DNA from: Eukaryota sp. TZLM1-RC
Lineage: Eukaryota > Metamonada: BaSk clade
DNA: 64,000 nucleotides
Direction: 5' to 3'
Assembly: GCA_040285825.1 (NCBI GenBank)
Contig: JAUPSS010000008.1
Span: 62,001 to 126,000 of the forward strand
The position numbers and the translations under genes were made by a program. Shown here piece by piece: positions 31,690 through 39,547 of the stretch (position 1 is the stretch's first letter; each line of letters starts with the position of its first letter). The notes beneath the pieces were generated by a model. That model made no database searches, was not told where the DNA came from, and saw nothing but the letters and a program-made list of their open reading frames with translations.

Positions 31690-31890
31690 CGTTTCGGTAC
31701 CATTGGTCTACAATTATCATGAATATGAGAGTACGTAATCCTGTACATGTTTAGAGCACTGCTAACATCCCTATCCTAATAGACGTTACATTCACTGTTT
31801 TGACAGTGTAGCAGTCCATGGCATGGGACTAGTTTGACATCGTCTTTTTTTAGATTCCAATTGTGTTGAAGTTCTTCAATTTTGTTTTCA
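31690..31890 (-). pseudogene. Fanzor C-terminal fragment F4b
   Basis: Reads IEELQHNWNLKKDDV, PCHGLLHCQNSECNVY, stop, DRDVSSALNMYRI. The spaced Cys pair followed by DRDVSSALN is the zinc-finger second half plus RuvC-III. The stop is TAG where the family has Trp (TGG). It lies upstream (on the minus strand) of F4a, the reverse of the order within one protein, so two elements or a rearrangement are involved. Confidence 0.6.
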
Positions 31891-31897
31891 AGATTTT

Positions 31898-32710
31898 GAT
31901 GCTTTCCCCAATCATTCAATGGCAATATTCCAGAAAAAAACTTGTAAATTTAAAAAACACTCTTCAAACATTACAGAAACGATTGACTGGAAGGTGTGAA
32001 AATAATCTTTATAATTATATATGCAGCTCGGCTGTCTTAAATCAAGATCTTCACTCATTGTTATTGGAAAAGGGTGTTTGTGAAAACAAGTCATCAGATT
32101 CTTCACTTTTTGTAACCATTGTACCACAAAGATTTGGACTGTGTGCCACTGATGAACTAACAAAAATGAGATTATATTTGAATATTCCCATTAATCAATT
32201 ATTATCAAAAGAAAAATGTATTTGTTCGAATTCACCACAGCTCACTTTGCGACATGCCATGAATTGTTCGAAATTACCAGCTCAAACTATACCTGTGCAG
32301 GAGGAACCTCCTAAGACAAAATTTATTATAAAGTTGAGCGAAACATTGCCTTCAGAAGAGAGGAATATGAATATATATAGTACACCTTCTGTAGGAGCTC
32401 TGGCATCTAGGAGAGCTTCCTGTGAAGTAACTCCTACACAAGCATCTGTTGTTAATCCATCTATACCTACGCAACCCCTAGGAACGAATGTTCCTAGAAA
32501 TTTTCTTCTCCACACCCTCGGTCTTTACAGAACACCAGTAACAGACGAGGAGAAATTGAGGAAAAGAATAGACGGCAAACTTAGATGTCTAGTTAAGTTA
32601 AACGAAGCGTTTGGCGCAAAAAGATGTTCGACTTTCGAGGACATCATGGTTCATTGAATTTTGTCCCATTAGTTATGAATTAACTTTGTCAAGTGTGTAA
32701 GTTTAACAAA
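31898..32710 (+). mobile_element. LINE-A copy A9 with an internal gypsy gag segment
   Basis: 31898-32276 codes for the LINE-A connection and Cys-His cluster (SNSPQLTLRHAMNCSKL). 32277-32640 is gag sequence of gypsy element G1 (QEEPPKTKFIIKLSETL, TPVTDEEKLRKRIDGKL, matching 41880-41530). 32640-32710 is again the LINE-A 3' end (GGTTCATTGA ... AAGTGTGTAAGTTTAAC). The LINE codons between the cluster and the last residues are replaced, not merely interrupted. Confidence 0.75.
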
Positions 32711-32921
32711 AGTAAAAAACTGTATAGACGTAATGTATATAAATTGTAATTTAATTATCGTGTCTAAATTGAAAACACGCCACACGTGCCGTGCGTGCAT
32801 GGTATTTGGAAATTTGATTATGGCACAACACTACATTCTTTTTTAAAATCAAAATTGTCACTTCAAGTTGTTGTTTATAGGATCCATGTCAGTAAGTTAC
32901 TGACAGTAACTTACACTTCAG
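32711..32921. other. Upstream region of the PIG-A gene
   Basis: No coding sequence. Contains a direct repeat TCAGTAAGTTAC/ACAGTAACTTAC just before the ATG, a candidate regulatory or structural element. Confidence 0.3.
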
Positions 32922-34151
32922 ATGTCTTCTAGGTTAAATCTGTTGATTGTGTCTGACTTCTTCTTACCGTCAATTGGGGGTGTTGAACATCATATACATC
33001 ATATCTGCAGTGCTCTTAGTTCCCATCACAACATAGTGGTAGTCACCCTTGAATGCGACAGTGCAGAGAAAATCGACCAGCAGCTACCTTATGATGTAAT
33101 TCGATTCCCGTTTAAGACTTTACTTGGTGTATCATGTCCTTTCATTAATCCCCTTTGGAAGTCTATTAAAACAACATGTTTGCGATACAACATTGATCTT
33201 ATTCATTGCCATCAGTGCTTTTCCACTCTCTCTCTCACTTCCTTACTTTATGCCCGCTGTAACTTTATCCCAGTAGTTTTTACGCATCACTCTTTAATTG
33301 GTTTTGAGTCAGCATCGTCTCTTCTTGCCCGTATTTTTTTCCCCTTGTTTTTTACCCCCAATACTCATATTGTTGCAGTTTCCAACGCTGCTCTAAACAA
33401 TATCACCTCAATCTACCCAACTAATAATGTTTCAATCGTTTCCAACGGTGTCGATTCCAGTATCTTTTATCCTAGAAAGCCAGATTTTCAGGGCTTTGAT
33501 TTGGTAATCACATCTGCTCTTAGAATGAGTAGGAGAAAAGGTACAAAGTTGTTGGTAAATGTTATCAATCATGTTTCAAGTAAATTTTCCAATATTTCTA
33601 TATTATTTAATGTCGTTGGTTCGGGACCAAAGTTTCTAGAAACCAAGAATTCTATTTCTCTTCGTTCACACAAACATCGAATTGTTTTCCATGGATTTTT
33701 ATCTCAAAAAGAACTCTCTGTTATATTTTCAAATAGTCATTTTTTCCTGAACACTTCTCTGACAGAAGCTTTTGGCTCTACCTTAGTTGAAGCATGCGCA
33801 TGTGGAACTAAATTAGTTTGTTCAAATGTAGGGGGAATTCCGGAACTTTTTGATCAAGCGTTTATTGGTAAATCTGTTTTTATTTGTGATCCAAATGTTC
33901 AATCATTTTTGATTGGAATTGAATCTTGTTTGGAATCTTATTCATTGAATTTAGCAATGAACTCAGCAACAACACTTTCAGAATATGTCTCAAGCAGATA
34001 TTCATGGACTAAAGTTTGTTGTAAATTGCAAATGATATATAGAAGAGCAGTTTACAATAAGTCTATAATAGAGGAAAATTCTAAAATCAAGCTTGGAATT
34101 ACTTTGTTTATAATTATTTTGATTTACTTTATAAACAATATATTTTTTTAA
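32922..34151 (+). CDS. PIGA: PIG-A, catalytic subunit of GPI-GlcNAc transferase
   Basis: 409 residues, intronless. Transfers GlcNAc from UDP-GlcNAc to phosphatidylinositol, the first step of GPI-anchor synthesis, on the cytosolic face of the ER. GT4-type glycosyltransferase with the N-terminal VSDFFLPSIGGVEHHI, the IDLIHCHQCFSTLSL and PVVFTHHSLIGF blocks, VSIVSNGVDSSIFYP, and the C-terminal E-x7-E nucleotide-sugar site TEAFGSTLVEACACGT followed by VCSNVGGIPELF. A C-terminal hydrophobic helix (LGITLFIIILIYFINN, residues about 388-405) matches the single membrane anchor of the family. Length is slightly below that of the animal enzymes. Ends TAA; AATAAATAAA lies about 15 bp downstream. Convergent with the lipase gene. 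Confidence 0.93.
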   Translation: MSSRLNLLIVSDFFLPSIGGVEHHIHHICSALSSHHNIVVVTLECDSAEKIDQQLPYDVIRFPFKTLLGVSCPFINPLWKSIKTTCLRYNIDLIHCHQCFSTLSLTSLLYARCNFIPVVFTHHSLIGFESASSLLARIFFPLFFTPNTHIVAVSNAALNNITSIYPTNNVSIVSNGVDSSIFYPRKPDFQGFDLVITSALRMSRRKGTKLLVNVINHVSSKFSNISILFNVVGSGPKFLETKNSISLRSHKHRIVFHGFLSQKELSVIFSNSHFFLNTSLTEAFGSTLVEACACGTKLVCSNVGGIPELFDQAFIGKSVFICDPNVQSFLIGIESCLESYSLNLAMNSATTLSEYVSSRYSWTKVCCKLQMIYRRAVYNKSIIEENSKIKLGITLFIIILIYFINNIFF

Positions 34152-34317
34152 TATTAAATTAATAAATAAAAACAATAATTTGTTGGGTGAATCATTTTAG
34201 TAAAAGCAGCGTTCTGCTATTTTAATTGTAGAGCAATAAAGTAACAAATAATTCGTTCTATTAAAAGTCTATTTACACAAAAAAATCACATTCAAAAAAT
34301 TTAAAACAAGAACAATT

Positions 34318-35292
34318 CTATATAAATTGTTCAAATTCGGAAACTTCATCAGAATTAGAAAGTACATCATTTAAAAGGGAATAGTTATCATCATATTGTC
34401 TAAGAGGAAAACTAGTTGCTAAATCTAAATAGAAGTTGTACATTCTATTCAAAAATTTACTCTGAACTTCCCCAGACAACAAATGATCTAAGCTAAAATG
34501 ACAAATTTCATTCAAATGATCACAATTGGGAATTTCTCCCTGATAGAATTCACTTTTCCATATTGCACTTTGAACTGAAACTAAACCATCATTAGGACCT
34601 TCCCTATCAAAAATGTATTTATGCGAAGGTTTAATTGCACTCATTGTGGACTTGTAATCAGATACGCCAGCAAAAGAACGAATTTGTACGTATTTTGGCA
34701 GGATTTTTGATTCAAAATCAATTACCTCAGGATTATTAGCAAATTCCATACACGCTTCGACAGTAAGGTCTTGACAGGCATCAACATCAATACGTTTTCC
34801 TACCATTGACAAAACACCCTTGAAGTTATTGAGAATAAAGCCAGCAAAAGGTGAGCCCAAGTGGGGAGTGGAAATGGTGACAATTCCGGCAACTGTATGG
34901 ATAATGTTGTCATGGCGATGGTTGAAGAGCATGTGTCTTGCATCGAGGCCAGCCATTGAGTGACATATGAGGTTAACCTTGGGAGATCCTGTTCGTTCAA
35001 CAATGGAGAGAATGTTTTCGTATAGGACTTCTGCTCGCTTATCTACACCAGCGGACCACGGTACACAGCTATGGAAAACAGTATAACCTTTTGAGATGAG
35101 AAATGTTCGCAAGCCACGAAAATAGTGAAATTTATCACTGAAGGTAGAAGAGCGATTGTCTATAAACTTAGACAGCACAAAATCAAAACGTGCAACTCCA
35201 TGACACAGTAGAATAGGATAAGGAAATTCTTGTGGAGGTGGAAACGTCTGCAATGGTATGTCATCCTCAGAAAGTGGCTGAGCAACAGTCAT
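34318..35292 (-). CDS. TGL2-like alpha/beta-hydrolase lipase
   Basis: 324 residues from the ATG at 35292 (MTVAQPLSEDDIPLQ) to TAG. A predicted serine esterase or triacylglycerol lipase. It has PILLCHGVARFDFV with the oxyanion-side HG, the nucleophile elbow ICHSMAGLDARHM (Ser in C-H-S-M-A, so the second Gly of GxSxG is Ala), VTISTPHLGSPFAG, the acid region EGPNDGLVSVQS and the histidine region NCDHLNEICHF. These features resemble the TGL2 and bacterial LipA-type family. No signal peptide or TM helix is obvious. A TTG-started extension reads into the tail of Fanzor relic F3 and was not chosen. Substrate not known. Confidence 0.85.
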   Translation of the reverse strand: MTVAQPLSEDDIPLQTFPPPQEFPYPILLCHGVARFDFVLSKFIDNRSSTFSDKFHYFRGLRTFLISKGYTVFHSCVPWSAGVDKRAEVLYENILSIVERTGSPKVNLICHSMAGLDARHMLFNHRHDNIIHTVAGIVTISTPHLGSPFAGFILNNFKGVLSMVGKRIDVDACQDLTVEACMEFANNPEVIDFESKILPKYVQIRSFAGVSDYKSTMSAIKPSHKYIFDREGPNDGLVSVQSAIWKSEFYQGEIPNCDHLNEICHFSLDHLLSGEVQSKFLNRMYNFYLDLATSFPLRQYDDNYSLLNDVLSNSDEVSEFEQFI

Positions 35293-35323
35293 GATTGATA
35301 GTTTAAGTTGCTTCGAAACTGCA

Positions 35324-35665
35324 TTATGTGCATCGTTTCTCAAATTTCCCTTTTGCCACCTGTGATAAAGTATTGAGCTCAAGTTGTTGAATCGGACTCA
35401 TTCGTATACTATCACCTTTAAAACCCTTTCCAACATCTTTCAGGCTTGTATCAGTGGGTTCAATGACATTGGTTTGAGACTGTTGTCATTTGAACACCTC
35501 TGATCTCTCTCTTCCAGCCAAAATGTCTTCAGCCAACATCAGAATATTTAGAGCAGTATTAGTATCTCGATACCAGAAGGTTTTCATTGTTTACACTGCC
35601 TCAAACCCCTGTGAACTACTTGTCGATCTTTATAGTTGCCCAATTCATCCAAGGTTTGCCTAATT
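35324..35665 (-). pseudogene. Fanzor C-terminal relic F3, abutting the lipase start
   Basis: Minus strand: QTLDELGNYKDRQVVHRG, LRQCKQ, then after a one-base slip FWYRDTNTALNILMLAED, which is the RuvC-III Asp region. The tail GRERSEVF, MSPIQQLE and LNTLSQVAKGKFEKRCT ends at TAA 35326-35324. The same tail closes F2 at 18.67 kb. The stop is 31 bp before the lipase ATG, same strand. The upstream zinc pair has lost one Cys to the frameshift. Confidence 0.65.
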
Positions 35666-35676
35666 TTTGATTAATT

Positions 35677-35937
35677 TTACGGATTCACTTCCTTTTTGTG
35701 GACCCTCGTTTTGAGAGAACCTTTGTTTTCAAAAAGTTTCATGAAACTTTCTCTATCACTGCGGAAGAAGTATTCACCTTGCCGGTTATTTGCACCTTTC
35801 CGATGTTTTAGAAAACCAATTAAAAAATTTTGTTCACCTTGAGTAAATAATTTGAATATCTTTTTTGGGTACTTTTTTCTTTGGATATACTGGGAGAATA
35901 ACCCACATTTTGACATCTTGTGCTTTTTCCATAGCAT
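35677..35937 (-). CDS. Unknown ORF of the FTQG/LKH family
   Basis: 86 residues starting MLWKKHKMSKCGLFSQY, basic. The segment FTQGEQNFLIGFLKHRK and GEYFFRSDRESFMKLF matches the relic at 8891-9183 and its duplicate at 24227-24522. It lies directly before Fanzor relic F3 on the same strand and could be an upstream section of the same protein or a separate small gene of the same element. Function not known. Confidence 0.4.
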   Translation of the reverse strand: MLWKKHKMSKCGLFSQYIQRKKYPKKIFKLFTQGEQNFLIGFLKHRKGANNRQGEYFFRSDRESFMKLFENKGSLKTRVHKKEVNP

Positions 35938-36686
35938 TAACTTTTTGTTCTTCCTTTAATTCATTGAGACCAGAATTTTTTGCTGATTTATTGGATGTAG
36001 AACCAGGAATGTTGAAAAATCACTTATTTTCTTCAGCAAATTTGGGTTGTATAGGATTTACTAAATCTTCTTTTTTTGTCAATCAGCTTTTATGGGTGGA
36101 GACAAGAATTTTATTTATGATTTTTTTCGTAGATTTCCTGATGATTCTCATTTGTTAGTTCCCAGTTGCAGTCCATATTTGTATGAGTTATTTTGTGAAC
36201 TTGATAGATTGCCACCACAAATTTGGACCAAATCTTTTCCCCAATCAATTCAAGAAATTCCAAACCGATTTCTTTTTAATTTGCAGTTTTGCTGTAAAAA
36301 GCTTCAACAAAAATTGTCAAAGATTCTTGAAGGTTTGGATCTTGATGTTAGACTTGGCTTGGCCAAGAAAAAGAATCCCACTTTTGCAAATTTTTTACAA
36401 GATATGTGTGATAGTACTTCTTCTGCCTTAGTAACAACAATTCCTCAAGTTTATTGCACTCTCTTACTTATTCTGCTTGGACTGTGATCATGAGATTTTG
36501 TCCCTTTATCTGGAATGATAATTTACCTCATAATTTAATCTGTAAATGCTCTCGAAAAATTACAATTACTCATTTGTTAAATTGTAAACATTTTATTACT
36601 TTTAGAAGCAAGGTTCATGATGCTGTAAGAGACCAATTATATTGTATGTGTAAGTCTAATAGAATTGAATCCTTTTTGGAACCTCT
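35938..36686 (+). mobile_element. LINE-C, left part (interrupted by gypsy G1)
   Basis: Codes for SFNSLRPEFFADLLDV, the SANLGCIGFTKSSF block, PPQIWTKSFPQSIQEIP, the Cys-His cluster (LICKCSRKITITHLLNC) and MCKSNRIESFLEPL in changing frames. The last codons continue at 43605 after the gypsy element: joining across CTCT gives an uninterrupted frame. Third LINE family of the window, with the same domain order. Confidence 0.75.
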
Positions 36687-36822
36687 TGATGCTCTATCCA
36701 TATATGATAACAAAGAATAAGGAATAATTTATCAGAATTTCACCGGCCCTTATAAAGGCCATCACTAGTGAACTATGTTATATAAATATAAATGTACTAG
36801 ACTAATTGTCCACAGTACAACA
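36687..36822 (-). repeat. 3' LTR of G1
   Basis: 136 bp, apparently identical to 43469-43604. In element sense it contains a TTTATATTTATATAAC TATA-like stretch and the palindrome CCTTTATAAGG. Confidence 0.93.
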
Positions 36823-37341
36823 CTACCTTTTCCCTCTCTTAGATCTCGAACGAGAGCTACGAGTACTGACTGCAGGGGAATTAGTCTTAGATTTGGAATT
36901 AGAAGATACCTTCCGTTTCCTGGTAGTGTGAGGACTAATAGAGCGCAAATATGTTTGATATGCCTCAGTGCTTTTGACGTCAGCAACTGGGACAGACGAA
37001 GTCTCGCCGCCATACCAAACTGCGGTACAATAAGGAACTTTATTATTGTTCGAATCTACGTAATCAAAGTGATCTATAATTTTAACGATTACAGATTCTT
37101 CCATATCGCCAGCAGCAATATTCTTATGCCAATCAAGATCTTCTTTAGGGAAGTCTGAAAGGTATAGTTTACAATGATTTATACTTGCCGTAGACATCGA
37201 ACCAGTGACAAGATTCTTGAGTAATAAACTTTTATTGGATTTAACTTCTTCAACGAGAAAAGGGCCAGCGAAGCAACCATGGAGTTTACCATTAGTCTTT
37301 AATCGCAAAACTAAGTCACCTTTATTAAAAAGGGTTCCTAT
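36823..37341 (-). CDS. Integrase C-terminus and chromodomain of G1
   Basis: In the +1 frame relative to integrase: TLFNKGDLVLRLKTNGKL and GCFAGPFLVEEV (GPY/F module), KNLVTGSMSTAS, then a chromodomain-like segment (SVIVKIIDHFDY, PYCTAVWYGGETSSVP, STEAYQTYL) and a basic tail ending KRGKR. The stop codon directly abuts the 3' LTR, so the end of the gene is also the polypurine tract. Normally fused to integrase; here one extra T in a T5 run (37331-37327) separates them. Confidence 0.8.
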   Translation of the reverse strand: MGTLFNKGDLVLRLKTNGKLHGCFAGPFLVEEVKSNKSLLLKNLVTGSMSTASINHCKLYLSDFPKEDLDWHKNIAAGDMEESVIVKIIDHFDYVDSNNNKVPYCTAVWYGGETSSVPVADVKSTEAYQTYLRSISPHTTRKRKVSSNSKSKTNSPAVSTRSSRSRSKRGKR

Positions 37342-39547
37342 GTTTGTTAACTTCAGGCAGTTGTTGAGCTTGCCTGAGCTCTGCCTCTTCTCTCTTCTTT
37401 GAAATCCTTTCAAGTTTTGCTTCAAGATCTTTAACAAAGGGAATATTAACATTAGCTGATTTTATTAATTCAAACATATTACTAGGATCAGCTCTAGGGC
37501 TGTGGTCGCTACCAAACATTAAATTGTAGGGCGAATGACCAGTAACTCTACTAATAGTTGAATTGATTTGAAGTTGTACAATTGGGATATATTCACTCCA
37601 ATTGCTATAATCGCCAGAGTCCACCAAAATCTTTCTTAGACTTTGTAAGATGTCTCTGTGTCGTCTTTCTACTAAACCATTGCTTTGTGAAAAGCTAGTT
37701 AGTGAACGACTTACTTCAATGTTTAATAAATCGCATAACCCTTTGAATATGGTATTTGCAAATTCAATACCATTGTCACTATGATTCAACAGTGGGATAC
37801 CAAAAATTGATACTACACTCCATAGGAGGTGATTGGTTGCCTCCACTGCATTCAATTCCTTTACAGGGCAAATGATCGTATACCTAGTGAACGAATCTAC
37901 GAAAACTATTAAATATTTGAATCCATTATCATCTTGTTGTAATGGTCCAATAGTATCTGCGTTTAATCGTGCAAAAGGTCGATCAGCCCAAAGAGAGCCA
38001 GATGATTCAATGACTTTTTTAGGCACCTGTGCCGTCTTTTGACATGCTGGGCATCTCTTAATATGATTAAGCATGTCTTTGCGCATGTCGGGCCAAAAGT
38101 AATCACTATTGAGTAATTTCTTTACGCTAGTCGTCACACTAGGATGGCCAACATTTGCATGTCCATGAATGATAGTTAAAGTCTGCTTCTTTAAACTATC
38201 TGGGATAACAATCTTCCCACGATTGTTGGTATACAATTGAATATCTGAATTATAATTGTAATCTTTATAATAATCAGGATTTGAATCAACATCTATAAGT
38301 TGTTCTTGCCTAATCTTTGAGATCCAAGTGTCAAATAAATCAAATTTAGTATCCTCAACTGCTTCTTTCAGTGCAGATAAGCTATTGATCGTGGGTAGCT
38401 CAATTGTGGACGGTTGAGTAATATCATCCCTTAACAAATTAACTCTAGTTAATAAATTTAAATAGGGTAATTGTTCTTCAACTCTGTGAGGTGCCAAGTT
38501 TCTCACTTGTTGGACTCGAGGGGTTTTGGGTTTGGTATCAACCAATCTAGACAACATGTCTGCCCAATAATTCTCCTCGCCTGCCGTGTGGACTACATCA
38601 AAATTGAATTCTGACAATATTGGTAGCCACCTCTTCACAATTCTGTTCTTTTCAGGAGCTGATATAAGGTATGCTAAATTTCTATGATCAGTGAAAATAG
38701 TTAATTTCCTCGAAATTAAATAATTTTCTAAACTACTGTCAGTGAGAATTAGTAAAATTGCATACAACTCTTTCTGAAGTACAGACCAATTCTTTTGTGA
38801 AGTTGATAATAATCTGCTAAAGAAGGCAATAGGTACAACCTTTCTCTTAATTAGCGGTGTCGTAGGATCTTTAGGTGGGTTAGCTTCTTGCCATATTACT
38901 CCACCTACAGCCACATCAGACGCATCAGCACTTATTAAAATATGCTTGTCTTCTGAGGGCAATTCAAGAGGGATATTTGCTTTGATAAGATTTATAATCT
39001 TACCAAAAGCCTCGTCATGATCAGAAGTCCACTTGATCTTTGACGGTTTGTTTCTGGTTAATTTGTTGATTGGTTCTATCAAATCAGACAAGTTTGGCAA
39101 CCAGTCACGTATATAATTAATCGAACCTATAAAACTCCTAACCTCAGATAATGTCCTGGGTTTGGGTAGGTTGATCAGTCCCTCAATCCTAGATTCATCT
39201 ATATAACGGGTTTTGTTTACAAAAATACTACCTAGAATTTTTATTTCATGTTTGCAAGTGGTAAAGCTACACTTGGGTAGGCCAAGGTTAACTCTAAAAC
39301 GTTTGGCGCGTTCTAGGACCGTACCTACTCTAGATAGAAATTCATCCAGGGTCGAAGCTACTATTATTATATCATCGATATAAATAAATACGCCCTCAGA
39401 ATCAAATATTTCCATCATCATGTTTTGGAAGACTGCAGGAACGTTCTTCAAACCAAAACAAGCCCTTTTAAAACTGATCGACATCCCGGGAATTGATACG
39501 GTAGTTTTATCAATATCCTCTTCTGCAATTTTGAGCTGCCAAAATGC
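37325..39547 (-). CDS. RT-RNase H-integrase of G1
   Basis: Open from just after the second TAG. RT: MSISFKRACFGLKNVPAVF and the catalytic IYIDDIIIVAS. RNase H: LISADASDVAVGGVIW, KELYAILLIL, FTDHRNLAYL. Integrase: HHCC zinc finger (HGHANVGHPS ... CPACQKT), then the DDE triad in LNADTIGPL, HSDNGIEFANTIF and SQSNGLVERRHRD. All catalytic residues I can place are present. It copies the element RNA and inserts the cDNA. Confidence 0.9.
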   Translation of the reverse strand, partial: AFWQLKIAEEDIDKTTVSIPGMSISFKRACFGLKNVPAVFQNMMMEIFDSEGVFIYIDDIIIVASTLDEFLSRVGTVLERAKRFRVNLGLPKCSFTTCKHEIKILGSIFVNKTRYIDESRIEGLINLPKPRTLSEVRSFIGSINYIRDWLPNLSDLIEPINKLTRNKPSKIKWTSDHDEAFGKIINLIKANIPLELPSEDKHILISADASDVAVGGVIWQEANPPKDPTTPLIKRKVVPIAFFSRLLSTSQKNWSVLQKELYAILLILTDSSLENYLISRKLTIFTDHRNLAYLISAPEKNRIVKRWLPILSEFNFDVVHTAGEENYWADMLSRLVDTKPKTPRVQQVRNLAPHRVEEQLPYLNLLTRVNLLRDDITQPSTIELPTINSLSALKEAVEDTKFDLFDTWISKIRQEQLIDVDSNPDYYKDYNYNSDIQLYTNNRGKIVIPDSLKKQTLTIIHGHANVGHPSVTTSVKKLLNSDYFWPDMRKDMLNHIKRCPACQKTAQVPKKVIESSGSLWADRPFARLNADTIGPLQQDDNGFKYLIVFVDSFTRYTIICPVKELNAVEATNHLLWSVVSIFGIPLLNHSDNGIEFANTIFKGLCDLLNIEVSRSLTSFSQSNGLVERRHRDILQSLRKILVDSGDYSNWSEYIPIVQLQINSTISRVTGHSPYNLMFGSDHSPRADPSNMFELIKSANVNIPFVKDLEAKLERISKKREEAELRQAQQLPEVNKHRNPF

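Noticed and set aside
35293-35382. Longer lipase N terminus
   Set aside because: It would start at TTG and the extra codons overlap the Fanzor F3 tail in another frame; the ATG at 35292 fits the family better.
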